In this document: positions 34,776 through 44,273 of the stretch, one piece after another
Layout: every line of letters starts with the position of its first letter
How positions within the stretch are numbered: the stretch's first letter is position 1
Origin: an uncultured Sphingomonadaceae bacterium
GTDB lineage: Bacteria > Pseudomonadota > Alphaproteobacteria > Sphingomonadales > Sphingomonadaceae
Reading direction: 5' to 3'
Assembly (NCBI GenBank): GCA_947497315.1
Contig: CANMFX010000001.1
Location: 1,054,001-1,118,000 of the forward strand
Length of the DNA: 64,000 nt
Translations under genes and position numbers: made by a program
Notes under the pieces: generated by a model
Database searches by the model: none
What the model saw: only the letters and a program-made list of their open reading frames with translations
What the model was told of the DNA's origin: nothing

Positions 34776-37322
34776 ATGCGTCGCTTTAAAACAGCTCTTT
34801 CACTATCGGCAGGTGTCGCTGCTATCGTAAGTTTCAATCCGGCCATCGCTCAATCGACCGGCGATCAGGAAGCCGGTGAAGCAGATAGCGGCAATGTTAT
34901 TATCGTCACTGCGCGGCGACAGGACGAATTGCTCGCCGAAGTACCCGCATCGATTACCGTTTTCACGGCCGAAGCGCTTGAACGCACTGGTATAGAACAA
35001 GCGGATGAGTTTGTGCAGCTGACCGCCGGTGTTACTATCGTGAGTGGTACGGCCGAAGCGGGCGATACACAGATTAACATTCGCGGCATAAACGGCGCGC
35101 GGGATGCGGAAAGCTCTGTTGCTTTGGTGGTGGATGGCATCCTTAAAACCAACACCGCCCAATTGAATCAGGATCAGGGTACATTACGCCAGATTGAAAT
35201 TTTGAAGGGGCCGCAGGGCGCGCTTTATGGTCGCAATGCTGCGGCTGGCGCAATTGTCATTCAAACACTGAAACCAGGCGATGAACTGGAAGGCGGCGTA
35301 AGGCTAAGCGCAGCAGAAGATAATACATACAAAGCGTCGGCCTATATTTCAGCTCCTGTGGGCGATACTGCCGGTTTCGTTTTGTCGGGTTCCTACAACA
35401 CGACGGATGGTTTCTACCGGAACAGCTTCCTGAACAACCGAAAGGTAGTTGATGATCAAGAGACATGGTCAGTCGACGGACGCTTTGTGGCCGAACTGGG
35501 GCCTGACACCGAAGTTGACGTAAAGGCTCGCTATGCGGATCTGTCCGGCGCATCCATCAACTTCAACGCTGCTTTCCACTTGCCGAATTTTGCGGCGACC
35601 AATCCAGCGTTTTTTGAGGATGTGAATGATCATCCGTTCAACTATTATTCGAATATCCGCCCAACCAATGAACAGCAAACATTTGAAGCATCGGTTAAGC
35701 TGACCCATGAATTTGACTTTGCCACGCTGACCGCTTGGGCGCTTTATGCCGATGTGGATCAGGCTCTAACGGCCGATGGTACGTCTGCTGATTTTGCGCG
35801 CTATACTTTCCCGGGAGCCACTCCAGCTTCGGTTGATGCCTCTAACAATTGTTTTGGTTCTACTGCAGCGCTGACCGGATTTCCCGTTAACCAGCCGGGT
35901 TTTGTGGGCAACAACCCAATCCCGTTTATCTTTGATCCGGTTAATGGATCGACCTTTGGACCCTATAGTCCAACAACCTGTGACGGCACGCAGTTCCAGA
36001 TCCGTGAACAGACCGATATCAGTGCCGAAGTTCGGTTAGCTTCCAATGGTGATGGCCCGCTCGGTTGGCAGGTCGGCGGTTATTTCCTGAATATCGACCG
36101 CGATGTAGGCGTAAGCTTGGGAGCTGATTTGGGACAGGGCGTTATCCGTCAATTGTTCAATGGACCGGACAGCGCCAATCCGACGTCACAGCTCTTTGCC
36201 GATAATTTCAACACCAACGTCTATGCCGTATTCGGATCGCTGGACTATGAAGTGGCGGATAATTTTGATGTTGGTTTGGCTCTGCGTTATGATGTGGAGG
36301 ATCGCGATGTATCAAGCCAAGTACCCCTGGCAACTGATCCTATTACAGGAACGCCGATTAATCCGGGTCAGGCCTTTGGCGCGATTCCTGATCAGTCGGA
36401 AACGTTCAAGCAGCTGCAACCAAAATTGTCGCTGCGCTATGGGCTATCGGACGACATAAACTTCTATGCCAACTGGGGCATTGGCTTCAAATCCGGTGGT
36501 TTCAACAACCAGGGTTCTGCCGCGATTGTGGATCAGAATTTCAACCAGTTTATTGGTACAAATGTCTTGATCAACGATATTTTCCGCAAGGAAAAATCCA
36601 GCGCGTTTGAGGCTGGTTTTAAAGGTTCTCTTGCCAATGGCCGGATCACTTTTGATCTTGCGGGCTATTATACCGATGTTGATGACATGCAGTTTTTTGA
36701 GTTTTTCGTCGGCAGTTTCGGTCTTTTGCGGGTGGTTTCCAATATCGATGAAGTTGAACTTTACGGTCTGGAATTCAACGCAAATGCCGAAATCGTCGAA
36801 GGTTGGGACATTTTTGGTTCGGTCAATGTGACTGAGAGTGAGATTAAAGCCAACGCTTCACGGCCCAATACGGTTGGCAACAAGTCGCCCTATACTGCGG
36901 ATTACACCATCAATATCGGGACGCAAGTGGTCGCGCCGATTGCCAATGACTTTGATCTGGTGATGCGGGCCGATTACCGGATTACGGGGCCAACCTGGTT
37001 CCATTCGGTTCAGGATGATACCAGCCCGACACTATTCAGCGGTCTGTTGCCTCTGCCAGCAGATGCAAATTCACCGAACAAACTGGTTTTGCCAGCCTTT
37101 GTTGGTGATGCGGACTATTCGATTACCGAGCGGGAAGCCTTTGGCGTACTCGACCTGCGATTCGGTCTGGAAGGGGATAACTGGAACGTCACTGCTTTTG
37201 CTGACAATCTGCTCAACCGCAAATATCTCAACGAGGTTATTCCGGCGATTGAATTTGGCGGATCATTTATCTCACCGGGTCAGCTCCGGCGCTTTGGTGT
37301 CGAGGTCGGGTATAAGTTCTGA
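34776..37322 (+). CDS. TonB-dependent receptor
   Basis: Outer-membrane receptor of 848 residues. The signal peptide spans residues 1-25 (ending NPAIAQ), a TonB-box-like NVIIVTARR lies near residue 39, and the plug includes LKGPQGALYGRNAAAGAI near residue 145. The barrel closes with the terminal aromatic in GVEVGYKF. It uses the FecA/CirA type without the Oar N-terminal sandwich. The start at 34776 follows AGGGAAGGAAAG. It is the last gene of the unit downstream of operator copy 2, so it is probably the uptake port for the substrate of the hyuAB/CoA pathway. Confidence 0.93.
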   Translation: MRRFKTALSLSAGVAAIVSFNPAIAQSTGDQEAGEADSGNVIIVTARRQDELLAEVPASITVFTAEALERTGIEQADEFVQLTAGVTIVSGTAEAGDTQINIRGINGARDAESSVALVVDGILKTNTAQLNQDQGTLRQIEILKGPQGALYGRNAAAGAIVIQTLKPGDELEGGVRLSAAEDNTYKASAYISAPVGDTAGFVLSGSYNTTDGFYRNSFLNNRKVVDDQETWSVDGRFVAELGPDTEVDVKARYADLSGASINFNAAFHLPNFAATNPAFFEDVNDHPFNYYSNIRPTNEQQTFEASVKLTHEFDFATLTAWALYADVDQALTADGTSADFARYTFPGATPASVDASNNCFGSTAALTGFPVNQPGFVGNNPIPFIFDPVNGSTFGPYSPTTCDGTQFQIREQTDISAEVRLASNGDGPLGWQVGGYFLNIDRDVGVSLGADLGQGVIRQLFNGPDSANPTSQLFADNFNTNVYAVFGSLDYEVADNFDVGLALRYDVEDRDVSSQVPLATDPITGTPINPGQAFGAIPDQSETFKQLQPKLSLRYGLSDDINFYANWGIGFKSGGFNNQGSAAIVDQNFNQFIGTNVLINDIFRKEKSSAFEAGFKGSLANGRITFDLAGYYTDVDDMQFFEFFVGSFGLLRVVSNIDEVELYGLEFNANAEIVEGWDIFGSVNVTESEIKANASRPNTVGNKSPYTADYTINIGTQVVAPIANDFDLVMRADYRITGPTWFHSVQDDTSPTLFSGLLPLPADANSPNKLVLPAFVGDADYSITEREAFGVLDLRFGLEGDNWNVTAFADNLLNRKYLNEVIPAIEFGGSFISPGQLRRFGVEVGYKF

Positions 37323-37342
37323 TCTCTGGTAATTGCCGATTA

Positions 37343-37384
37343 TCGGGCCCGGCGCGACTATCGCATCGGGCCCGAACAGTTTTT
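37343..37384 (+). terminator. Rho-independent terminator after the TonB receptor
   Basis: Arms TCGGGCCCG and CGGGCCCGA pair over 9 bp around a 15-nt loop, followed by AACAGTTTTT. Each arm is itself a palindrome, so alternative small hairpins are possible. It separates the receptor from the convergent PhoX-like gene. Confidence 0.65.
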
Positions 37385-37390
37385 GTGAAT

Positions 37391-38752
37391 CTACAAAATT
37401 TTGTCCCAAGGCCCTGAGATAGCAAGCGTCTTTGTCGGACTATAAAGATTCACGAACATCGTTTTGCCATCGGGAGAAAAGCAGGCTCCAGCAGGCTCTG
37501 TCTGCACCTTGATACGTCCCAGCGCGTAGGCTTCCCCACGCGGTGTGACGCCGCGCAGGTAGTTATCCACCGTATCGCTATATTGATCTTCACAGACTAT
37601 CAGATGTCCATTGGGTGCGATCGTGATATTGTCGCCATAGCTAAATTGCCGCCGATCCGAAGATTCCATGAAAAGTTGTAACAAGGCCGGCGCGTCAGCT
37701 TCCTGTTTCTGACCTTCGAAACGGGAGGGGCGATAGCGCATGACCTGCCCTTCCTTGGCAGCGCCGCCGTTAGTGCAGCAGAAATAAAACTCGCCATCGC
37801 CGTAGATAATGCCTTCACCGCGGGCGAACTTGACTGCCCCGTTGCTTGCTCCACGCTTACGCAGATTATCCTTCGGACTCTCGACATCTGTGACGTCAAT
37901 CCATCGGACAAACTGCCATGATCCCGGTTTGAATGTGACCGCACCCCAATTGCGGCTATCGTTATCGAGGGCGTCGCTGGCAAAGGCCATGGCCTGCAGC
38001 TTACCACCTTCTGCCAGCTTGCCTGGTACGTTCGGAATGAAGCGATAGAATAAACTGTCGTTACGATCTTCGGTCAGATAGACAATCCCGGTTGCCGGAT
38101 CGACTGCAGCTGCTTCGTGATTGAAGCGGCCCATTGCTTTCAACGGCACCGGATTGACAAGACCTTCATGACCGGCTGGTACTTCGAAAACCCAGCCATG
38201 GTCGCGCTTTACGCCATCGCCGGCGCGGGTCATATCTTCCTCACAGCTCAGCCAACTGCCCCAGGGCGTCGTGCCGCCTGCACAGTTACGGATGGTCCCG
38301 ACCAGACTGAGATGCTCGCGTTCTACGGCCAGCGTTTGTTCATCCAGAAGCAGTGTTGTTGTGCCTCCGACCAGCGGTTTGCCATCCTCGCTGTGGTCAT
38401 AAGTTGCAAGCGTGGGAGGCACATCGCCGAACGGACCATCGTCAAAATGACCGACTTTCAGTTCATGGTTGCGTACCAAAGCGATCTTTCCATCGGGCAT
38501 CGCAAAACAACCCATACCATCCGCACGATCAGGCACGCGATTTCCATCTGACATCGCGCCGCGAAATTCGGAAATGACGCGATAGGAAAAACCCTCGGGC
38601 AGATCGAGCAAACCCTTTGGATCAGATTGCAGAGGCCCATAGCCTTTGTGGGACTGGGCCTTTCCGGTATTCGCCAGACTGCTGTGCTGGGCAAAGCCGG
38701 CGAAAGCCAGTGCGGTAAGCCCTCCAGTAAAATTACGACGGTTCAATTGCAT
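37391..38752 (-). CDS. PhoX-like (DUF839) exported protein
   Basis: Protein of 453 residues with a Tat-type leader (LNRRNFTGGLTALAFAGFA, residues 3-21) and a beta-propeller of the DUF839/PhoX family. Landmarks are LPEGFSYRVI near residue 53, the MALVRNHE-type ALVRNHEL, GTIRNCAGGTTPWGSWLSCEE and FNHEAAAVDP, then a late CEDQY motif. PhoX members are Ca/Fe-dependent periplasmic alkaline phosphatases, but many DUF839 relatives have other or unknown roles. It stands alone with its own 105-bp upstream region and is convergent with the TonB receptor. Confidence 0.75.
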   Translation of the reverse strand: MQLNRRNFTGGLTALAFAGFAQHSSLANTGKAQSHKGYGPLQSDPKGLLDLPEGFSYRVISEFRGAMSDGNRVPDRADGMGCFAMPDGKIALVRNHELKVGHFDDGPFGDVPPTLATYDHSEDGKPLVGGTTTLLLDEQTLAVEREHLSLVGTIRNCAGGTTPWGSWLSCEEDMTRAGDGVKRDHGWVFEVPAGHEGLVNPVPLKAMGRFNHEAAAVDPATGIVYLTEDRNDSLFYRFIPNVPGKLAEGGKLQAMAFASDALDNDSRNWGAVTFKPGSWQFVRWIDVTDVESPKDNLRKRGASNGAVKFARGEGIIYGDGEFYFCCTNGGAAKEGQVMRYRPSRFEGQKQEADAPALLQLFMESSDRRQFSYGDNITIAPNGHLIVCEDQYSDTVDNYLRGVTPRGEAYALGRIKVQTEPAGACFSPDGKTMFVNLYSPTKTLAISGPWDKIL

Positions 38753-38857
38753 GATCGGCTATCCTGTAAACCCACGTTTGTACCTGTATAAGGCAGGTTA
38801 CCTACCGATCATGACAAATTTTTGAAGCAAAGTGATAGAATATGAAAATCCTATGCT

Positions 38858-39802
38858 TTACCGAGCGCCTGCCATTCGGATTGCAAGAGCCGGATCGGTT
38901 GGATCGCTCCAGTCCTGCCGCGCCGCCCATTCGGCAAGTGGTGTCGGCCGGGTTTTGAAATATTTTGCTATTTCCTCCGTATCAGCGATGAGCGGTGATA
39001 CCGGCTGTTCATTGTAAAAGCTATAAAAGCTGGCCATGCCACTATAGATCGATTGGGGTTCGACAGTCGCCGATCCGGTAACCAATAAACTCATCGCGGA
39101 AGCGAATTCATCTGGCGTCATGCTTTTGAATGTGATGGGTTTCCCGGCAGCCTCGCTGAGGATCGAAGCAACCTCATCCCCAACCAGAGCTTGCGGTCCG
39201 CCAACAGCATAACGTCCACTCGGCAGATCATCATTTTGTAGCGCCTCGACCATGAAGGCAGCGACATCATCAAGGCAGATCCATGATATTTTCAGATCCG
39301 GCTTGGCGGGATAGGCAAATATCGAACTGTTGACGATGGAGGGTTTGTTCCAGCTGCGGATCATATTGTCCATGAAGACCTTGGTTTCAAAAATCGCATA
39401 GCTGACACCGCTATCGATAATCGCTTTTTCAATCGCCCGGCGGCCGTCATGCGCAGGGTTACCGTTGTCTTCTTCGGCCACATAACAGCTCGTGTTGAAC
39501 ACAATTTTTTGGACGCTGCTGGCTTTGGCTGCGGCTGCAATGTTACGACCGAGCTCGGTTGCCTTTTCAAGATCAAATACAAAGGGCAGGTGCATGGCGA
39601 TGGCATCCATGCCCTGCGCCGCTGCGATCATGGATTGCTCGTCATATAGATCGGCTTCTACAGTCTCGACATCCGCAAAGGGCGTATTGGCCAGTGCAGC
39701 TGTATTGCGCAGCGCTGCCACCGGATGCAGGCCCGCCGCAAGCAAACGTTCTAGCAAAGGATGGCCTTGGTCGCCGGTTGCGCCGATGGTCAATATTCTG
39801 AT
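38858..39802 (-). CDS. NmrA-like NAD(P)-binding protein with apparent ATC start
   Basis: Rossmann protein of about 314 residues of the NmrA/atypical-SDR group; GATGDQGHPLLERLL gives the nucleotide loop. No ATG or GTG is in frame between the upstream stop (TGA at 39818-39820) and the nucleotide-binding loop. A GAGGA site stands 7 nt before an ATC at 39802, and starting there yields a complete first strand ([M]RILTIGATG). A TTG at 39793 would cut that strand and has poor spacing. ATC initiation is therefore inferred; a sequencing error is the alternative. It is the last gene of the leftward operon after the KstD-like gene. Relatives include azoreductase-like and isoflavone-reductase-like proteins. 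Confidence 0.75.
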   Translation of the reverse strand: MRILTIGATGDQGHPLLERLLAAGLHPVAALRNTAALANTPFADVETVEADLYDEQSMIAAAQGMDAIAMHLPFVFDLEKATELGRNIAAAAKASSVQKIVFNTSCYVAEEDNGNPAHDGRRAIEKAIIDSGVSYAIFETKVFMDNMIRSWNKPSIVNSSIFAYPAKPDLKISWICLDDVAAFMVEALQNDDLPSGRYAVGGPQALVGDEVASILSEAAGKPITFKSMTPDEFASAMSLLVTGSATVEPQSIYSGMASFYSFYNEQPVSPLIADTEEIAKYFKTRPTPLAEWAARQDWSDPTDPALAIRMAGAR

Positions 39803-39837
39803 GGTTCTATCCTCTTCTCAAATTTCGTTGATTTTCT

Positions 39838-41457
39838 TTAGCTATTGATGCGCCGCGCGGCGGACCGGCCAGCGATATATCCGAAGGTCAAGGCAGGGCC
39901 GAGTGTTCCGCCTGCACCCGCATAGACCCCGCCGGTTGGACAGCTGATAACATTGCCTGCCGCGAACAGGCCTGGAATCGGCTCTCCTTGATGGTCAAGC
40001 ACCTGAGCTGAACCATCGGTTTTTGCGCCGCCATTGGTGCCGAGTGTTCCCATGCGGATTTTCACGGCATAGAATGGGCCATTGGTAACTGGTCCTAATG
40101 TCGCCGATGCGCCTTCGCGTGAACGGTCACCGTAGAAGCGGTCATAGGCGCTCTCGCCGCGGCCAAAATCTGGGTCATGACCCTTGATTGCATGAGCGTT
40201 GAAATGGGCGACCGTTTCTTCCAGCCGCTCGCCGTCAATATCTATTGCATCGCCCAGGCTTCCCAGATCATCTGCGCTGGTTATCCAGTCTGGCACTACA
40301 TCGCCAGGCATGACCGAAGCCAGCGGGTAGCGGGACATATATTGCGAGTCGAAAATCAGATAGGCGGGCAAATTGGGGTAAGAATAGGTTGCCGGATCAA
40401 ATTGGTGAAAAGCCCCGGCCAGTGCAGAATAGTTATTGGCTTCGTTGCAAAATCGCTTCCCGGCACCGTTGACCAATATAGTGTGCGGAAGCGTTCTTTC
40501 GATCAATACCGGCATGGAGCGCTGTTCGCCGCCCTCCCATTTCACCTCCGGGATTGAAAGGGTCGGTACCCACCAGGCGCTGGTCATATTGCCAAGGCTT
40601 GCTCCGGCGGCCATCGCCATTTTCAGACCATCGCCCTGGTTGCCCGGCGGCGAGGCGGGGGCATCAAGTGGACCGCGCAAAAAGGCCTGTTTCAGCTCTT
40701 CATTCCATTCAAAACCGCCGGTTGCCAGTATTACACCTTGTGATGCGTTGATGGTCAAATCGGCGTCGTTGCGGCGGACCTTGGCCCCGGCTACGCGGCC
40801 ATTTTCGACAATCAAGCGGTGGCCATCAACATCCAGCAAGGGTTCAATCCCGCGATCAAGGCAGGCCTTTAACAGGCGCCCGATCAAAGCCTGTCCCCAG
40901 CCGCGTAGATCTTCGCTTTCGCGCCGGGCCATTTCGGCTGGATCAACTTGTCCGGTGCCACCACCCAAAGGTGTTTCCCGCAGCATCATGCGCGGCGCGG
41001 GACCATGTTCAAAGACCTTGTCGGCCCAATCGCCGAGCGCGGAAAAGTCGAACAGATCATTATCGAGCGCGCGGCCGCCATCCGGTTTGGCCCCTGGCCG
41101 ATCGAGATAATAATCAGGATAACCTTCCAGCAGGCTGAGTCTCGCTGCATCCAGATTTTCGAGAAAGCCTAGCGCTTGTGGCCCCTCCTCGACAAAGGCG
41201 GACAATACGGTGTCATCTATATCACCCTGATCGAGAGAGCGGAAATAGGCGAGGGCATCTTCGCGGCTATCTTCGATACCATGCACCCGCATCTGCCGGT
41301 TACCGGGTATCCAGACAATACCGCCAGATATCGCCGCGGTGCCGCCCAATTTCGGCTGCTTTTCGATGACTGTTACGCTCGAACCGGCCTCATGCGCTGC
41401 CAGAGCAGCGCTCAGTCCAGCTGCACCGGCTCCGATGATCAGGACATCTGTGTTCAT
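39838..41457 (-). CDS. FAD-dependent dehydrogenase, KstD/fumarate-reductase flavoprotein type
   Basis: Flavoprotein of 539 residues. The dinucleotide-binding motif is VLIIGAGAAGLSAALAAHEAG (residues 5-25, split by a conserved Gly pattern). LGGTAAISGG follows, and the C-terminal GLFAAGNV...GGVYAGAGGTLGPALTFGYIAGR closes the FAD site. This pattern is shared by 3-ketosteroid delta1-dehydrogenases and fumarate-reductase-like flavoproteins. It would introduce or remove a C=C bond next to a carbonyl. It sits 97 bp downstream of the CoA-transferase gene in the leftward operon, so its substrate may be a diacid or cyclic ketone, not a steroid. Confidence 0.87.
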   Translation of the reverse strand: MNTDVLIIGAGAAGLSAALAAHEAGSSVTVIEKQPKLGGTAAISGGIVWIPGNRQMRVHGIEDSREDALAYFRSLDQGDIDDTVLSAFVEEGPQALGFLENLDAARLSLLEGYPDYYLDRPGAKPDGGRALDNDLFDFSALGDWADKVFEHGPAPRMMLRETPLGGGTGQVDPAEMARRESEDLRGWGQALIGRLLKACLDRGIEPLLDVDGHRLIVENGRVAGAKVRRNDADLTINASQGVILATGGFEWNEELKQAFLRGPLDAPASPPGNQGDGLKMAMAAGASLGNMTSAWWVPTLSIPEVKWEGGEQRSMPVLIERTLPHTILVNGAGKRFCNEANNYSALAGAFHQFDPATYSYPNLPAYLIFDSQYMSRYPLASVMPGDVVPDWITSADDLGSLGDAIDIDGERLEETVAHFNAHAIKGHDPDFGRGESAYDRFYGDRSREGASATLGPVTNGPFYAVKIRMGTLGTNGGAKTDGSAQVLDHQGEPIPGLFAAGNVISCPTGGVYAGAGGTLGPALTFGYIAGRSAARRINS

Positions 41458-41554
41458 GGCGATGACTCTCCCTTGTTGATGAACAGGATAAGGGAGATTG
41501 TTCGGGCGGGACCACTGTTACTTTTGGGCCGGCAAATATTGACCCGAGATCATG

Positions 41555-42730
41555 CTAGTCCACAGCGCCGACTTCCCGCAGAGTTTTTATTTGTTCCGGG
41601 CTCAAGCCGAGTTCCTCTAAAATCGCGTCGCTATGCTGACCGATCGTCGAGAGACTGGCGGATGCAGACGGCCGCCCCCCGTCCATTTCAATCGGCAGCG
41701 ATGGCAGCTTGGTTTGCTGGCCATTGGCTAGTGTGACGGGTTCGAGACCGCCACTGGCATTGAGATGCGGATCGTCGAACATGTCCTCAGGGCGTGCGAT
41801 TGGGGCGAAGGGCAAGCCGGTGCCCTCAAGCTTCCCGATCAACTCATCTCGGCCAAAGCCAGCGATCAATTCCCGGATTTGCGGCATGATCCGGTCGCGT
41901 GCGGCAACCCGGTTGTTATTCTCACGGATGCTTTCATCTGCCCACAGATCGTCCAGCGCAAACAGCTTACAGAATTTCTCCCATAGAGCATCGGTGACCA
42001 CACCAATGAAAATCGGCTCGTCCTTGGTCTGGAAAACATCATAAATGGCCCAGGCGGAGATGCGCGCGGGCATGGGATCTGCGGCCTTACCTGTCACGGC
42101 CATTTGCGCCATATGCTGGCCGATCAGATATACGGTGGTTTCAAAGAGCGAGCTTTGTACCTTTTGCCCTTTGCCAGTGCGGTGCCGTTCCTCAACTGCT
42201 GCCAATATTGCAATCACGCCGAACATGCCGCCTGTAACATCGATCACGCTGGAACCGGCACGCAATGGCTGTCCGGGCGGACCAGTCATATAGGCAAGTC
42301 CCCCCATCATTTGGGCCACTTCATCAAGGGCGGTTCGGTTTTCATAGGGTCCGGGGAGGAATCCTTTTTCCGAGGCGTAGATCAACCGTTCATTGGACTT
42401 GGCGAGCTCTTCATAGCCAAGCCCCAAACGATCCATTGCACCGGGGCGGTAGTTTTCAACCAATATATCTGCGCCTTCAACAAGCTGGCGCGCTATACCC
42501 AGCCCTTCAGGATCTTTCAGGTTAAGTGAGATGCTCTGCTTATGGCGGTTATACATCGGGAAGTAGCCAGAACCGGAGCCTACCAGATTGCGAGTTCTAT
42601 CGCCGCCAATCGGTTCGACACGGATCACTTCCGCGCCCAACGAGGCCAGAATGGCGCCCACCGCAGGTCCCATGACCATATGGGTGAACTCGATAACTTT
42701 CAGGCCTGCTAGAGGTGTTGGTGCGCTCAT
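41555..42730 (-). CDS. Family III CoA-transferase, CaiB/BaiF type (second copy)
   Basis: CoA-transferase of 391 residues. The catalytic aspartate is D164 in VIDVTGGMFG. The N-terminal segment GAEVIRVEPIGGDRTRN and VENYRPGAMDRLGLGYEEL are canonical for the formyl-CoA-transferase/citramalate-CoA-transferase family. Its ATG overlaps the HMG-CoA-lyase-type gene stop by 4 nt. It probably activates the hydroxy diacid made by the LeuCD-type hydro-lyase so that the lyase can cleave it. It is only distantly similar to the 31172 copy, so the two are not a recent duplication. Confidence 0.92.
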   Translation of the reverse strand: MSAPTPLAGLKVIEFTHMVMGPAVGAILASLGAEVIRVEPIGGDRTRNLVGSGSGYFPMYNRHKQSISLNLKDPEGLGIARQLVEGADILVENYRPGAMDRLGLGYEELAKSNERLIYASEKGFLPGPYENRTALDEVAQMMGGLAYMTGPPGQPLRAGSSVIDVTGGMFGVIAILAAVEERHRTGKGQKVQSSLFETTVYLIGQHMAQMAVTGKAADPMPARISAWAIYDVFQTKDEPIFIGVVTDALWEKFCKLFALDDLWADESIRENNNRVAARDRIMPQIRELIAGFGRDELIGKLEGTGLPFAPIARPEDMFDDPHLNASGGLEPVTLANGQQTKLPSLPIEMDGGRPSASASLSTIGQHSDAILEELGLSPEQIKTLREVGAVD

Positions 42731-43659
42731 GCTGCGGCCCTTTCAAATCCCAGGGGAAGACCAGCATCGGGAGTAAAGCCATAGAGCGGTTCTTCGGGCA
42801 GGGACGCTGCAATAATTTCCCTGACTTTCAGCAGCTTATCCAGATCAATGCCCGTATCAATACCCATAGCCTCCAGCATGAAAACCAGGTCTTCCGTAAC
42901 GATATTGCCTGAGGCACCCGGTGCGAAGGGGCAGCCGCCCAAGCCGCCCAGCGAAGCATCAAAGGTGGTAATACCTTCCGCCAATCCTGCCATGACATTG
43001 GCCAAGCCAAGTCCGCGGGTATTGTGGAGATGCAGCGTGTTGAGCTTGTCGCTGCCGATCACACCCTTGATCTGGCGAACCATCCGTGTGACTTGCGCCG
43101 GATTGGCATAGCCGGTTGTGTCTGACAGGCCGACCTCGGCCACACCGGCCTCCATCGCCGCTTCTGCGAGGCGCGCGACCTGGTCTTCGCTGACGGGCCC
43201 CTCGATGGTGCAACCAAATGCAGTAGAGAGACCTACTTCAAAATGGGGACGCTGTCCTTCGGGCTGCGCAACCACCAGATCGGCAATCGCTTTGATTTCG
43301 GCGAGCATAGCCGGATGATCCTTGCGCACGTTCTTGATGCTATGGGTTTCGGACATCGAGAAAGGGATCGACATTTTGTCGACGCCAGCAGCAATGGCTC
43401 TCTCTGCGCCTTTCAGATTTGGTATGAGTGTGACGACATCCAGATTGGGCAGTGTCTTTGCATAGGCTACAATTTCCGCAGTATCCGCCATTTGCGGCAG
43501 CAGGGCTGGCGGTACAAAGCTTCCTACTTCAATCTCGCTTACACCGGCCTCGACCTCGGCCTTGATCCAAGCCTTTTTGGCTTCGGTCGGCATCACGGCA
43601 TCAATGCTTTGCAGGCCGTCGCGTGGTCCCACTTCGCTGATCGTTACAGACTTTGTCAT
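42727..43659 (-). CDS. HMG-CoA lyase family enzyme (second copy)
   Basis: TIM-barrel lyase of 310 residues with SEVGPRDGLQS near the start, HLHNTRG supplying the metal histidines, and GGLGGCPFAPGASGN with the catalytic Cys. The start at 43659 follows TAGGAG and overlaps the LeuD-type stop by 4 nt. In this operon order (LeuC, LeuD, lyase, CoA-transferase) it most likely cleaves a 3-hydroxy diacyl-CoA such as a citramalyl-CoA analogue. HMG-CoA itself is less likely. This is inference from context. Confidence 0.9.
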   Translation of the reverse strand: MTKSVTISEVGPRDGLQSIDAVMPTEAKKAWIKAEVEAGVSEIEVGSFVPPALLPQMADTAEIVAYAKTLPNLDVVTLIPNLKGAERAIAAGVDKMSIPFSMSETHSIKNVRKDHPAMLAEIKAIADLVVAQPEGQRPHFEVGLSTAFGCTIEGPVSEDQVARLAEAAMEAGVAEVGLSDTTGYANPAQVTRMVRQIKGVIGSDKLNTLHLHNTRGLGLANVMAGLAEGITTFDASLGGLGGCPFAPGASGNIVTEDLVFMLEAMGIDTGIDLDKLLKVREIIAASLPEEPLYGFTPDAGLPLGFERAAA

Positions 43660-44273
43660 TGATTGGCTCCTAGGTAAATCCATGGCCGCTTTGCGCGGTC
43701 GGCCGCTTGCCACGCGGCAATGTCTTCGGCCATTTTCAAACTGAGGTCGATAGCATCCAATCCCTCCAGCAACATCGCTTTGGCTTCATCATCAATCGGG
43801 AAGGGCCAGCTCTGGTCTTCGCCAATGCTGATTTTTTGTGCGGCCAAGTTGATGGTAATAGGACAATTCGCTTCTTCGATGATGGTTATCGCATTGGCAT
43901 CCATGACGGCCGGCAAGATACCGTTACGAACGCAATTACCGGCAAAAATCGGGGCGAAGCTCGGGGCAATGACGGCCCGGAAACCATATTCGGCCAATGC
44001 CCAAACAGCATGCTCGCGGCTCGACCCGCAACCGAAATTCGCACCGCCCAGGATGATCTGGCTGTCGGCATAACAAGGATCGTTGAGTACAAAACTTGGA
44101 TCAGGATCGCGGCCACCGATCGCGGTATAACGCCATCCGGCGAATAGCCCGTCAGCAAGTCCGGTCTTGCCAGTGCTTTTCATCTCGCGTGAGGGGATGA
44201 TCTGGTCCGTATCGACATTATCGCGGATCAAAGGCATGGGCCGGGAGGTGAGCATGGAAATTGGTTCCGCCAT
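43656..44273 (-). CDS. LeuD-type hydro-lyase small subunit
   Basis: Swivelling-domain subunit of 205 residues of the isopropylmalate isomerase type: DNVDTDQIIPSR near residue 20, GGANFGCGSSREHAVWAL near residue 77 (the signature loop), and NCVRNGILP. The start could be ATG 44273 or a GTG one codon earlier; either overlaps the LeuC-type stop. Placed among an HMG-CoA-lyase-type enzyme, a CoA-transferase and amidases, with no leuA or leuB nearby. It probably forms a catabolic hydro-lyase such as an alkylmaleate or citraconate hydratase, not the leucine enzyme. Confidence 0.87.
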   Translation of the reverse strand: MAEPISMLTSRPMPLIRDNVDTDQIIPSREMKSTGKTGLADGLFAGWRYTAIGGRDPDPSFVLNDPCYADSQIILGGANFGCGSSREHAVWALAEYGFRAVIAPSFAPIFAGNCVRNGILPAVMDANAITIIEEANCPITINLAAQKISIGEDQSWPFPIDDEAKAMLLEGLDAIDLSLKMAEDIAAWQAADRAKRPWIYLGANQ

